The notes beneath the pieces were generated by a model, which saw only the letters and a list, made by a program, of their open reading frames with translations, did not search any database and was not told where the DNA came from. Below are positions 1-6,902 of a stretch of 10,146 nucleotides of DNA, piece by piece. Numbering within the stretch: the first letter of the stretch is position 1; every line of letters begins with the position of its first letter. The DNA comes from Candidatus Sabulitectum sp. (GTDB lineage Bacteria; Fermentibacterota; Fermentibacteria; Fermentibacterales; JCC-6). The stretch spans positions 1-10,146 of the forward strand of contig JAOZLN010000059.1 in assembly GCA_029934845.1 (NCBI GenBank), given 5' to 3'. The position numbers and the translations under genes were made by a program.

Positions 1-931
1 TCAAATGCTTTTCCAGACTTCTGCTTACAGCTTTTTCAAGTTTGTCTGCCTGGGCAGAGCCCAGAAAAGAATTAGTGAAGAGAATAGCGAGTTTGTAAAG
101 AAGGAAGAGCATACCAAGCGGAATGATCATCACATCAAGTATCCATGTGACACCGGTTCTAAGGAGAAGTTCAGGAAGTACGTCTATTAGATCCTTCATG
201 TCCACTACTATTCCTGCAAGAACCTGATACTGCGGGGATGAGATCGAACCGAGATCCGGCCACTCGATATTCAGATTCGGGAACGACCCTGTTAGCCTGG
301 GGGGCCAGCCTTCCATATCGATCAAACCCGCATGCTTTGCCTCTTCAAGTCTTGATTCAAAGTTCTCCTGAAATTCACCCATCCTGAGGTCAAACTCTTC
401 CTGTATATCTGCAGAATAGTTGTTGGAAAGCTTACCGGAGAGAAAAAGTGATACAGGAATTGCAAAGTAGAACGAGAAAGCAAGAACCCCAAAAAAATAA
501 GTGAATTTCTTTAGTTGTTCTTTCTTTGTGAACTGCATCAGTCCCAGTAAGATAAATACAATGCCCATAAAAACAGATCCCAGAAACCCGCACAATTTTA
601 GAATGATCTCAAGAGTATACAGTGTAGCGAGGCTTGCAGTGATAAGTTTCCATGTTATGTCTATGGAATCGTAAAGTGGTTGCACGATGTCTCCTACTTC
701 AATTCCAACCACGTCAGAACCCTCTACAACGGCAACAAGTCCCTTCACGATGCTGATTGTTATAAAGGCTGCAAGAGCCTTTTCCTGCGACTTTTCAATG
801 TAATTCTCAGCTGGGGGAAGTATGATCTTCTGCTGAAATTTTGTCATCACACCGGTGAAAGAAAGAATAGTAAGAAGAATAAGTACCGACAGGATTTTTG
901 TTCTGCGATCCATTTTGATTTTGATGGCCAT
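1..931 (-). CDS. Multi-span membrane protein of unknown function (C-terminus outside window)
   Basis: The reading frame is open for 310 codons from ATG at 931 to the window edge, with no stop, so the gene is partial at its 3' end. A GAGAGG sequence lies 8 nt upstream of the ATG. Residues 12-29 form an N-terminal hydrophobic helix or signal anchor. Further hydrophobic stretches lie at about 52-69, 96-133, 144-165 and 258-288. A soluble, charged segment at about 170-250 includes a Glu-rich amphipathic helix (175-200) and a Pro/Trp-containing stretch (208-226). The layout, with a segment around KALAAFITISIVKGLVAVVEG followed by GDIVQPLYDSIDITWKLITA, resembles uncharacterised membrane proteins I recall from Gammaproteobacteria, but that is recall and was not searched. 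It lies 146 bp behind the next upstream minus-strand gene with a hairpin in between, so it may be its own transcription unit. No function can be assigned. Confidence 0.85.
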   Translation of the reverse strand, partial: MAIKIKMDRRTKILSVLILLTILSFTGVMTKFQQKIILPPAENYIEKSQEKALAAFITISIVKGLVAVVEGSDVVGIEVGDIVQPLYDSIDITWKLITASLATLYTLEIILKLCGFLGSVFMGIVFILLGLMQFTKKEQLKKFTYFFGVLAFSFYFAIPVSLFLSGKLSNNYSADIQEEFDLRMGEFQENFESRLEEAKHAGLIDMEGWPPRLTGSFPNLNIEWPDLGSISSPQYQVLAGIVVDMKDLIDVLPELLLRTGVTWILDVMIIPLGMLFLLYKLAILFTNSFLGSAQADKLEKAVSRSLEKHL

Positions 932-1023
932 TTACTATTCCTCTCTTTTACACTGAAATAATACAGAAAATTCCCAACAAGAATATGTGGCGAACAGGCA
1001 GGTGTCAAACCCTTCTAACGCAA

Positions 1024-1047
1024 CTGCCGGCTCTTCCGAGCCGGCAG
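1024..1047 (-). terminator. Perfect 10-bp GC-rich hairpin, probable terminator
   Basis: CTGCCGGCTC (1024-1033) pairs perfectly with GAGCCGGCAG (1038-1047) around a TTCC loop. It sits 30 bp beyond the stop codon of the minus-strand gene ending at 1078, where a terminator is expected. The T-tract on the minus side is poor (TTGCGTT). The plus side is more T-rich (CTTGTTGTTTATT), but no plus-strand gene leads into it. It may be a weak intrinsic terminator or an mRNA-stabilising 3' hairpin. Confidence 0.6.
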
Positions 1048-1077
1048 CTTGTTGTTTATTCTGTTGCAGTTCTGGCT

Positions 1078-1593
1078 TTAGACGTCTTCAGAGGTGGTCT
1101 TTGGTTGATTGCGGTTCAGCCACTTGTCAAAGGCATCTCGGCCGTAGTCGTTCCAGAACTCGCGAAATGAGTCGTAGTGGCGTTCATTACCGTTCTTATC
1201 GGCATGCATGTGATTGCCTTCATCGTTATTGTCGTTAAGGTCATTGTCGTAGGAGATGGATCGGCCGTTGGATTCCACATGGACATGAGCACCTTTAGCC
1301 TTCTTGTGTATTCTCTCTTTTCTACTTCCTTTGTTTGAAAATGAGTTGTGGCTGCCAAAGAAGATATGGGCCAGTACCACCAGGCCCACCGCCTGCCAGT
1401 ATCCGATTACCGGGAGGCTGAAGATGGCGGGCATCAGGGCGTTCCAGAGCCACATTACGATGAGGCCGAACAAGACCGCAAGGGCAGTTACTCCGATCAC
1501 TCCCAGAATTATGAAGCCTATCACCTTTAGAACTTTTGCCACAGGGTTGCCGTGAACTATCCGGTCGCCCACTCTAACCGTTGAAAAGATCAT
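1078..1593 (-). CDS. Small two-helix membrane protein coupled to an ECF sigma factor; putative sigma regulator
   Basis: This 171-aa protein has two hydrophobic helices, at about 23-49 and 62-79, joined by a motif near IVMWLWNALMPAIFSLPVIG and ending in WQAVGLVVLAHIFFG (66-80). I recall this Trp/Pro-rich signature in small proteins encoded beside ECF sigma factors, but did not verify it. Residues 102-140 are hydrophilic and rich in His, Asp and Asn, with histidines at 103, 105, 128, 130 and 139. The C-terminus (143-162) is an aromatic, charged segment, FREFWNDYGRDAFDKWLNRN. The ATG is preceded by a strong AAAGGAGG at 1600-1607, and the gene overlaps the sigma-factor stop by 20 bp, so the two are co-transcribed and probably translationally coupled. 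An anti-sigma or sigma-modulating role is inferred from position and topology. No canonical zinc-binding anti-sigma motif is visible. Confidence 0.85.
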   Translation of the reverse strand: MIFSTVRVGDRIVHGNPVAKVLKVIGFIILGVIGVTALAVLFGLIVMWLWNALMPAIFSLPVIGYWQAVGLVVLAHIFFGSHNSFSNKGSRKERIHKKAKGAHVHVESNGRSISYDNDLNDNNDEGNHMHADKNGNERHYDSFREFWNDYGRDAFDKWLNRNQPKTTSEDV

Positions 1594-2137
1594 TGTGTTC
1601 CTCCTTTATGTTTTTGAGTTGTTTCTTTATTGTTTTCAGCCCTCTGTGTTTCCTGGCCAAAAGGGTACCCATGGGGGTATTCAGTTGTTTTTCCAGTTCT
1701 TTGAATGAAACTTCGTTGAACTCGGTTTCTATGATCACCTGCTTTTGTTGTTGCGGCAGGTTGTTGATGGCTGTGTATATCTGGTTTCTGAGCTGTTCCC
1801 GGGCATATGAGTTCTGAGGTTCGTACTTCAGGTCGGGAATTATGTCGTAGAGGCTGAGTTCATTTCGGTCAGGTTCATCCAGAGATTCCGTTCGATTTGA
1901 CGGCTTTCTGTATTCGTCAATGATCCTGTTTTTCAGGGCACGAAATACATAAGAAGTGAGATTTGTTACGGGTTTTGTGATGTCCGGCCGGTCAAGCAGG
2001 TTTAGAATAACATCCTGTACTATGTCCTCGCTGTCCATGTGCGAAGCATCATCCAGTTTTGTTCTGACGAAGTTCACAAGTTTGCGGTGGTTCTTCTGCC
2101 AGAACTCTGCAAGTGATCTTTTTCCGCTTCCGGTCAT
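1574..2137 (-). CDS. RNA polymerase sigma factor, ECF-like (sigma-70 family)
   Basis: A 187-aa protein, the usual ECF sigma-factor size, which directs RNA polymerase to a specific promoter set. Region 2 spans about 10-80, with SEDIVQDVILNLL (36-48) for core binding and SYVFRALKNRIIDEYRK (62-78) for -10 recognition. An acidic linker of about 45 residues leads to region 4 (about 125-175), a helix-turn-helix of the form LPQQQKQVI...FNEVSFKELEKQLNTPMGTLLARKHRGLKTI. The frame is open to 2206, but ATG 2137 is preferred: GAGGAG lies 8 nt upstream, and the extra 23 residues upstream do not look like sigma sequence. The next gene, a small membrane protein, overlaps its 3' end and may control it. The divergent antitoxin gene begins 110 bp away, so the shared gap should hold promoters for both. 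Confidence 0.93.
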   Translation of the reverse strand: MTGSGKRSLAEFWQKNHRKLVNFVRTKLDDASHMDSEDIVQDVILNLLDRPDITKPVTNLTSYVFRALKNRIIDEYRKPSNRTESLDEPDRNELSLYDIIPDLKYEPQNSYAREQLRNQIYTAINNLPQQQKQVIIETEFNEVSFKELEKQLNTPMGTLLARKHRGLKTIKKQLKNIKEEHNDLFNG

Positions 2138-2193
2138 TCCTTTTTCTCCTCTCTTCCCTGTTGAAGACGAAAAGGATGGAATAATATTGCATA

Positions 2194-2223
2194 TTGCCAT
2201 ACACATTATTGCTTCACTATTAT
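2194..2223 (+). promoter_or_regulatory. Candidate sigma-70-type promoter for the VapB-like gene
   Basis: TTGCCA (2194-2199) and TATTAT (2218-2223) are separated by 18 bp, and each matches the -35/-10 consensus at 5 of 6 positions. Transcription would begin near 2230, a few bases before the GGAGG ribosome-binding site (2234-2238) of the gene starting at 2247. The call rests on motif match and position only. Confidence 0.5.
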
Positions 2224-2228
2224 GTGTA
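2200..2228. promoter_or_regulatory. Inverted repeat overlapping the vapB promoter, probable operator
   Basis: Left arm TACACATTATT (2200-2210) and right arm TATTATGTGTA (2218-2228) pair at 9 of 11 positions, with the outer 7 bp (TACACAT/ATGTGTA) perfect, around a 7-bp spacer. The repeat lies between and over the candidate -35 and -10 of the VapB-like gene, ending 18 bp before its start. VapB-family antitoxins usually repress their own promoters through such palindromes, so this is the likely autoregulatory site. Confidence 0.55.
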
Positions 2229-2246
2229 CTAATGGAGGTAGTGAAT

Positions 2247-2459
2247 ATGGGTAGAACAAATATAGTTCTTGATCACGAGCTTTTGGATCAGTGCAGGAAA
2301 TTAACAGGAATCAAAACTACCCGGGCACTGGTTGATTACGCCTTGCATGAATTACGAAGACTGGCACTGCGCAGAAGCCTGATGGAACTTAAGGGTTCGG
2401 TGATCTGGAAAGGCGATCTGGCAGTCTGGCGCAAAGAACGGAATAATAACGATTTCTAG
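2247..2459 (+). CDS. VapB-family type II antitoxin (orphan, no toxin gene adjacent)
   Basis: This 70-aa protein begins MGRTNIVLDHELLDQCRKLT, the strand-helix opening of DUF2191/VapB-type antitoxins with a ribbon-helix-helix-like DNA-binding N-terminus. Next comes the conserved TTRALVDYALHELRR helix (24-38). The C-terminus, of the form LMELKGSVIWKGDLAVWRKER, is the acidic/Trp-containing tail that normally wraps the VapC toxin. GGAGG (2234-2238) sits 8 nt before ATG 2247. A second in-frame ATG at 2232 overlaps that site and is less likely. In a standard pair the PIN-domain VapC gene follows within a few bases. Here the opposing gene ends at 2505, leaving only 45 bp, so this is an orphan antitoxin or the survivor of a decayed pair. 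The palindrome in its promoter suggests it still acts as an autorepressor. Confidence 0.85.
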   Translation: MGRTNIVLDHELLDQCRKLTGIKTTRALVDYALHELRRLALRRSLMELKGSVIWKGDLAVWRKERNNNDF

Positions 2460-2504
2460 TGGATCAGCTTCTTTTTACCCAGCGCCGTTGGGTCATGGCT
2501 ATCC

Positions 2505-3080
2505 TCAAGTGTCGCATTCAAGATCGGTTATCTCTATCTCAAACCCCTGATAATTTCCGTCTGGAAGAATCTGCGGGATCGAATAGTCGGGATTGTTCAG
2601 GATCTCTGTTACCTCAGGATCCTCTGCGGCTACCAGGTCTGCTGTATTCAGCCGCCATTCTTCTTTTATCTCCCCAAACCTGTCAGGGTAATCCTGGGCA
2701 CCACGATTGGATGTTAAGGCCCAGTACAGGTATCTTGAGATCTGCGCTTCATAATTACGGGTGTGGTCTTTGTTTGTGTACCAGGCAATTGATGGATACT
2801 CTGCGGGTATTTCCGGGAAGTACCCTCCCCTGGCGGAATCCATTGCTACAGACAGTTCTGAACCGTGGAATTCTCCGAAAGTTTCAGGCCAGGCGTTTGC
2901 ATAGCCGTGTGTGGTTATCAGATTAAGTACTTTCTCCAGTGATCCGTCAAAATGGCTGTTGATCCCGTCCGGATCGAAATTCGAGTTGGTCTCACTGTCC
3001 AGGAGATACTGTAGTGCCGTGATCTCTGAAGGAAGAGTCTGCAGGTCGAATGCCTCTGCTTCACTCTGACTGCCGAACAT
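2505..3080 (-). CDS. Hypothetical acidic protein, possibly 5'-truncated
   Basis: A 191-aa ORF that I do not recognise. It is acidic, with many aromatic residues, and has no membrane helix or signal peptide. Notable segments are FDPDGINSHFDGSLEKVLN (35-53), YPSIAWYTNKDHTRNYEAQI (94-113), then ISRYLYWALTSNRGAQDYP and a C-terminal IPQILPDGNYQGFEIEITDL. The well-formed sequence, with helical Leu/Trp spacing and a Gly/Pro/Asp-rich C-terminus, argues for a real protein domain. The start is doubtful: ATG 3080 has no clear ribosome-binding site, and an in-frame TGA lies six codons upstream, so there is no room for a leader peptide. It may be the surviving C-terminal part of a larger secreted protein, or a genuine small cytoplasmic protein. 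It converges with the VapB-like gene, 45 bp apart. Confidence 0.65.
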   Translation of the reverse strand: MFGSQSEAEAFDLQTLPSEITALQYLLDSETNSNFDPDGINSHFDGSLEKVLNLITTHGYANAWPETFGEFHGSELSVAMDSARGGYFPEIPAEYPSIAWYTNKDHTRNYEAQISRYLYWALTSNRGAQDYPDRFGEIKEEWRLNTADLVAAEDPEVTEILNNPDYSIPQILPDGNYQGFEIEITDLECDT

Positions 3081-3358
3081 CAGTGATGAATCTTCTCATA
3101 AGCACTCTTTCTGTTTTCTTTGCATTCACTTCACTTTACTTCCACGAGTATCTGCTGTTCGGGGTGTGATATTTGCTTCCTTCTCTTTACCTCTGACTTG
3201 GGAATCTGTTCCATAAGATTTTGTACATCGCAATATATTTAACTCAGTTTTGGGATTCAAAGTTCAATTTCCAGATGCTTTTCTGTGAAACAGGAAACGG
3301 TCAGCTGGAATTGCTTATTCATAAAGGCTTTTGTATATCAGCGTACGGGGGTGAATTC
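3081..3358. other. 278-bp divergent intergenic region
   Basis: This gap separates the minus-strand ORF starting at 3080 from the plus-strand phosphatase gene. It should hold the promoters of both. A loose candidate for the phosphatase is TTGCTT (3311-3316) with TATATC (3334-3339) at 17-bp spacing, but the match is weak. I see no repeats, RNA gene or convincing ORF. The frame open upstream of the phosphatase start here lacks a ribosome-binding site and protein-like composition. Confidence 0.5.
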
Positions 3359-5872
3359 TTGAAGAGAAAGTTTTCTACTGTACTCATGGTGATCGCTACT
3401 GTATTTGTTATGGGTTTTTCCAGTGCCTACATGATAAGGGAATTTACTAAAGCCGACAATTTTTCCCGCATGAGCGATATGTGGAGTTTGTTTGTATTCA
3501 ATGATACTACCGGACATGCTCTTTTTCATGAAGTGAACATGGATGATTTTATCAGTGCTCCATTCCCTGTTCGCGGAGACTCTCTGCTATCTGTTAACGG
3601 TCTGGTTGCCACTCAAGACAATTACTTCAGCTTGTTCGGTACTGATACGCCCCGGGGTGAAGAGTACGAAATAGAGTTTTCTCATCTTGATTCTGTTTTT
3701 GCCACTACTATTGCAACACACACCATTCCCGAAGCCCTTCAGCTGCAGGTCTGGCTGATGGTTATTCTTCGTACTCTGATTGTCTTCGGTCTGATATCGG
3801 TGGCGTTGTGGGGGTTTATCAAACAGCCCTATTCCTCGGCAGTGCTGACATTGTCGCTGTTCTGCCTGACAATGGCCCTGCAATTCACCGTTACAATTGG
3901 CTCTATAGCCGATGTCTACGCAAGTTTTCAAGTACCAATGAGCATTGTTATACTTGTATACATTCTCTCCGCATTCACCGCACCTCTCTTCCTTAAGCTG
4001 CAACTTCTTTTTCCAGCAAGGAACCCGGTTTACGAGAAACACAGAGTCATCTACAATCTGTTGATCTTCCTGCCAATGCTATTATTGGTTACGATTTTTT
4101 CCAAATTGACGCAAACTGATCAATTCATCTATATAAATGTTCTTACAACAATTATGCTCATCTGGGGATATGTTCTGCTGTTTCGCAACTACAAAAGGGC
4201 AACTGTATTTCTTGAAAAGCGTCAGACGAGGCTGGTCCTGCTGGGGGCAGGCCCGGGACTGCTCACGTATGTTCTTTTCGCCTGGTCAATGCAATTCTTC
4301 GGAAGCTGGTTTACCAGTCTGCCCGTTATTTCAAGATTGCTTTTCACCAACGGTATCTTCCTGATGATCCTTACAATCCCAGTTTCTCTGGGGTATGCTT
4401 TTGGAAAATACCGGCTGCTGCAGGTAGAGGGTCACCTGAAAAGGGGTACTCGATTTCTTGCTGTTAACTTTTTCCTTCTGGTTTTGTTTGCAGGAATACT
4501 CTGGGCTGTTGGTGAGTTACTTCTTAAGAACATTGGCGTTACTTCACAAACGCCTATACTGGTGCTGGGAATTTTACTGGCATTCTTTTTTATGAGTATC
4601 CAGAGAAAGATCAGGTACAGGATCGAGGAACATTTCTATCCCGAACGGGCAAAACTTCGAGTTATGATGAAGGACTTCCTGGCTTCAAGTATGGCGCGGA
4701 CTGAAAGTGCAAAATTCTGGGAAGAACTTGAGGAGAAACTTGCAGATGGTCTTTCTGCTGAAAAGATCTACCCGGTTCTTAGGGTAGCCGGTAAGGACCT
4801 TTTTACGGTGGATCCAGATGAACCGGCTCCCTTCTCCCCTGGAGATGCATTCATTAGCAGACTTGAATCAAAAGAGAATCCTCTTTTGTTTGATGAAATG
4901 ATCGCCAGCGGAAAGATATCTCTATCGTCTGAACAAAGAGAATGGTTTATTCAAAGAAAAAGTGCAATTCTTCTCCCACTTGTTACAACATCAGGGCTGC
5001 TGGGCTTCCTGGTTATCAGCTGCAAAACCAATGGTGAGGATTTCACCGCTGAAGAGCTTGAGCTTCTGGAAAGCTTTTCAACACAAACAGCTCTTGTCGC
5101 TGAGAATCTTGAGCTGCTTGGAGAGCGGCTGGAAAAGGAAAAACTGGAAGAACAACTTAAAGTGGCTCGAAACATTCAGCAGGGTCTTCTTCCTGGAAGT
5201 ATCCCGGTTGTTCCCGGTATTGAGATGTCTGCCCTGATCCGATTCTGCCTTGATGTTGCAGGTGATTACTATGACATCATTCCACTTGATGACGGCAGGA
5301 TCGTTCTTTCCATAGGTGATGTTTCCGGTAAAGGAGTTGGCGCTGCTCTGTTAATGGCAAACCTTCAGGCATCCCTGCGCACAGCCCAGGGCATGGGGGC
5401 CAGTCTTGCCGAATCTGCAGCGAGAATAAACAAGCTTGTCTTTGAGAACACTCCTTCTGATATGTTCATCACTTTTTTCATGATATGCATCGATCCGGTA
5501 AAGAAACACATGCGCTATGTAAATGCCGGGCACAATCCCCCCTTCCTTGTGGAGAACGACAGCCATGAAAGAATGTTGACTAAGGGTGGATTACTGTTCG
5601 GAGTTGTTGAAGATGCTCAGTACGAAGAGGGTGAGTTTTCCCTTCAGAGCGGAGACATGATCCTTATGTACACAGATGGAGTTTCTGAAGCAATGGACAG
5701 CAATGATGAGGAATTTGGCGAGAAACAGATCGCCCACATAGTAGCACGGAACAGAGAACTGCCGCTGGATGAACTTCTTGCACTGATCGAGAAAGAAGTA
5801 AGCATCTTTCATGGATCAAGCTCTTACGCCGACGACTTCACCCTGCTTGCAGCAAGAATAGATGCTACCTGA
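3359..5872 (+). CDS. Membrane receptor-like SpoIIE/RsbU-type PP2C serine phosphatase with GAF-like domain
   Basis: An 837-aa protein taken to start at TTG 3359, with GGGGG ending 7 nt upstream and MKRKFSTVLMVIATVFVMGF giving a signal anchor. The frame stays open to TTG 3221, but that extension has no ribosome-binding site. After TM1 (5-26) comes an extracytoplasmic region (27-128) with a PDZ-like stretch (RGDSLLSVNG, 72-81). About nine more helices follow at 129-150, 158-180, 194-215, 231-250, 260-275, 292-312, 325-345, 362-385 and 395-412. Residues 436-585 form a GAF-like domain, and a coiled linker (about 586-600) leads to the PP2C domain (about 596-837). Metal-ligand motifs are intact: GDYYD (D636), GDVSGKG (D654), YTDG (D773) and ADDFT (D825/D826). 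The family dephosphorylates anti-anti-sigma (STAS) proteins in partner-switching pathways. No RsbV or RsbW homologue is in this window, so its target is unknown. Confidence 0.93.
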   Translation: MKRKFSTVLMVIATVFVMGFSSAYMIREFTKADNFSRMSDMWSLFVFNDTTGHALFHEVNMDDFISAPFPVRGDSLLSVNGLVATQDNYFSLFGTDTPRGEEYEIEFSHLDSVFATTIATHTIPEALQLQVWLMVILRTLIVFGLISVALWGFIKQPYSSAVLTLSLFCLTMALQFTVTIGSIADVYASFQVPMSIVILVYILSAFTAPLFLKLQLLFPARNPVYEKHRVIYNLLIFLPMLLLVTIFSKLTQTDQFIYINVLTTIMLIWGYVLLFRNYKRATVFLEKRQTRLVLLGAGPGLLTYVLFAWSMQFFGSWFTSLPVISRLLFTNGIFLMILTIPVSLGYAFGKYRLLQVEGHLKRGTRFLAVNFFLLVLFAGILWAVGELLLKNIGVTSQTPILVLGILLAFFFMSIQRKIRYRIEEHFYPERAKLRVMMKDFLASSMARTESAKFWEELEEKLADGLSAEKIYPVLRVAGKDLFTVDPDEPAPFSPGDAFISRLESKENPLLFDEMIASGKISLSSEQREWFIQRKSAILLPLVTTSGLLGFLVISCKTNGEDFTAEELELLESFSTQTALVAENLELLGERLEKEKLEEQLKVARNIQQGLLPGSIPVVPGIEMSALIRFCLDVAGDYYDIIPLDDGRIVLSIGDVSGKGVGAALLMANLQASLRTAQGMGASLAESAARINKLVFENTPSDMFITFFMICIDPVKKHMRYVNAGHNPPFLVENDSHERMLTKGGLLFGVVEDAQYEEGEFSLQSGDMILMYTDGVSEAMDSNDEEFGEKQIAHIVARNRELPLDELLALIEKEVSIFHGSSSYADDFTLLAARIDAT

Positions 5873-6902
5873 GGTAACCTTTCCGAAAATGGCTGTGATA
5901 AAGGATCTGGAGCTTGCGGAAGAGATTAAAGGGTTTTCTGCGGTTGTGCTTCAGACTGTTCTGGTGAATGGATCCGAGGAGATCAATAATTCCTTTTGAG
6001 ATCTGTCCGTCTTGTCTGGGGTTCACTTCACTCATATGTCTGTGTCGGTTGTGAGATAATTCCCCCGGGTTCAACAGAGAGCGGTCAAGAGCATCTCTCA
6101 GCTGTCGGATGGATTCTATGTTAATCCCCTTGTCTTTCCTGCTCATGGTTCTGTAGGTCACCACTGGTTTGTCCAGAGCCATGAATTCATATATAACTGA
6201 GGAAGTGTCCGAGATCAAAACATCTGCCAGATGAAGGTAAGGTGTTATATCATGTGAATCAATCAATCGGATCTGTTTTTTTCTTAACTCTTTAAGAGTC
6301 TCTTTATTCATGAATTCATGCGGTTTGCAAAACCAGATCTCATCGGCCTTCATCACCGTTTCGATCACTGGAACAATATCTCCAGCGGACTCCATTGTGC
6401 TGCTGTGGGTTGGAGCATAAAGAATTATCTTCTTATTCTCCGACAAGTTCAATTGCTCTTTGATGCTTTTGGTGTTGTAGTCAAGGATATGATCGATCTT
6501 GGGCCAGCCTGTTTCAAAAACGCTGAAGTATCCGTGCTTCTTCTGCATCCTTTTGAATTGTTCTGTTACCACAGGACCGGATGTAAGGTAAACATCAAAG
6601 AAGTGTCTTATTCTGTAATGTGAAGGTTTTTCAATACCTATTCCATGGAACAGCTCTACTTTTATTCCCGGCAGCCGAAAATCAACAAAGTTTCCCGGAC
6701 AGAGAACAAAATCCGGCTGAAAGGTCACAGCTTCTTTCAGCTCTGTGAATATTCTGACTTCGGGAAGTATCCCGGGAAGTCTTTTCTGAACCTTTGCACT
6801 TGCATACAGAGCGATTTCAATATTCTGTCTGACTGCTTCTTTCACCAGAGGCAGAATAACAGGAATGGAGTAAAGCTTGGAGACATAAAAGAGTAGTCTC
6901 AT
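5865..6902 (-). CDS. CDP-glycerol glycerophosphotransferase family protein (TagB/TagF-like)
   Basis: A 345-aa GT-B-fold protein of the CDP-glycerol:glycerophosphotransferase family (Glyphos_transf), which moves glycerol phosphate from CDP-glycerol to a growing polymer or lipid-linked acceptor at the inner membrane face. Visible hallmarks are an N-terminal Rossmann half (1-110), HGIG (86-89), YAPTHSS (162-168), KPHE (193-196) and DVLISDTSSVIYEFMALDKP (227-246), which carries the conserved Ser/Asp/Glu donor-site residues. The C-terminus is basic (HNRRKPFNLFRK), as expected of a peripheral membrane enzyme. It is shorter than polymerase-type TagF and close to the size of single-domain primases (TagB) or related transferases. 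It starts by ATGA overlap with the preceding tagD (6899-6902), whose product makes its donor. Its stop overlaps the tail of the convergent phosphatase gene. The acceptor cannot be told from sequence. Confidence 0.88.
   Translation of the reverse strand: MRLLFYVSKLYSIPVILPLVKEAVRQNIEIALYASAKVQKRLPGILPEVRIFTELKEAVTFQPDFVLCPGNFVDFRLPGIKVELFHGIGIEKPSHYRIRHFFDVYLTSGPVVTEQFKRMQKKHGYFSVFETGWPKIDHILDYNTKSIKEQLNLSENKKIILYAPTHSSTMESAGDIVPVIETVMKADEIWFCKPHEFMNKETLKELRKKQIRLIDSHDITPYLHLADVLISDTSSVIYEFMALDKPVVTYRTMSRKDKGINIESIRQLRDALDRSLLNPGELSHNRHRHMSEVNPRQDGQISKGIIDLLGSIHQNSLKHNRRKPFNLFRKLQILYHSHFRKGYLR

Noticed and set aside
680..961. Plus-strand 93-codon ORF
   Set aside because: It is the shadow of the minus-strand membrane protein gene, which has coherent hydrophobic segments and a ribosome-binding site.
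1024..1047. Hairpin as a mobile-element end or attachment site
   Set aside because: It is a single short hairpin behind a stop codon, with no second copy, flanking duplication or recombinase gene.
1956..2246. Upstream in-frame extension of the VapB-like gene into the sigma-factor gene
   Set aside because: It is antisense to the sigma factor. The family start MGRTNIV at 2247 has a good GGAGG, so the extension is just an open frame.
2459..2926. Plus-strand 155-codon ORF after the antitoxin, at first a candidate toxin
   Set aside because: It lies opposite the better-formed minus ORF at 2505-3080, has erratic composition with many Pro/Leu/Arg, no PIN acidic residues and no ribosome-binding site.
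3221..3358. TTG start at 3221 for the phosphatase
   Set aside because: There is no ribosome-binding site and 46 residues of non-family sequence. TTG 3359, behind GGGGG, starts directly at the signal anchor.
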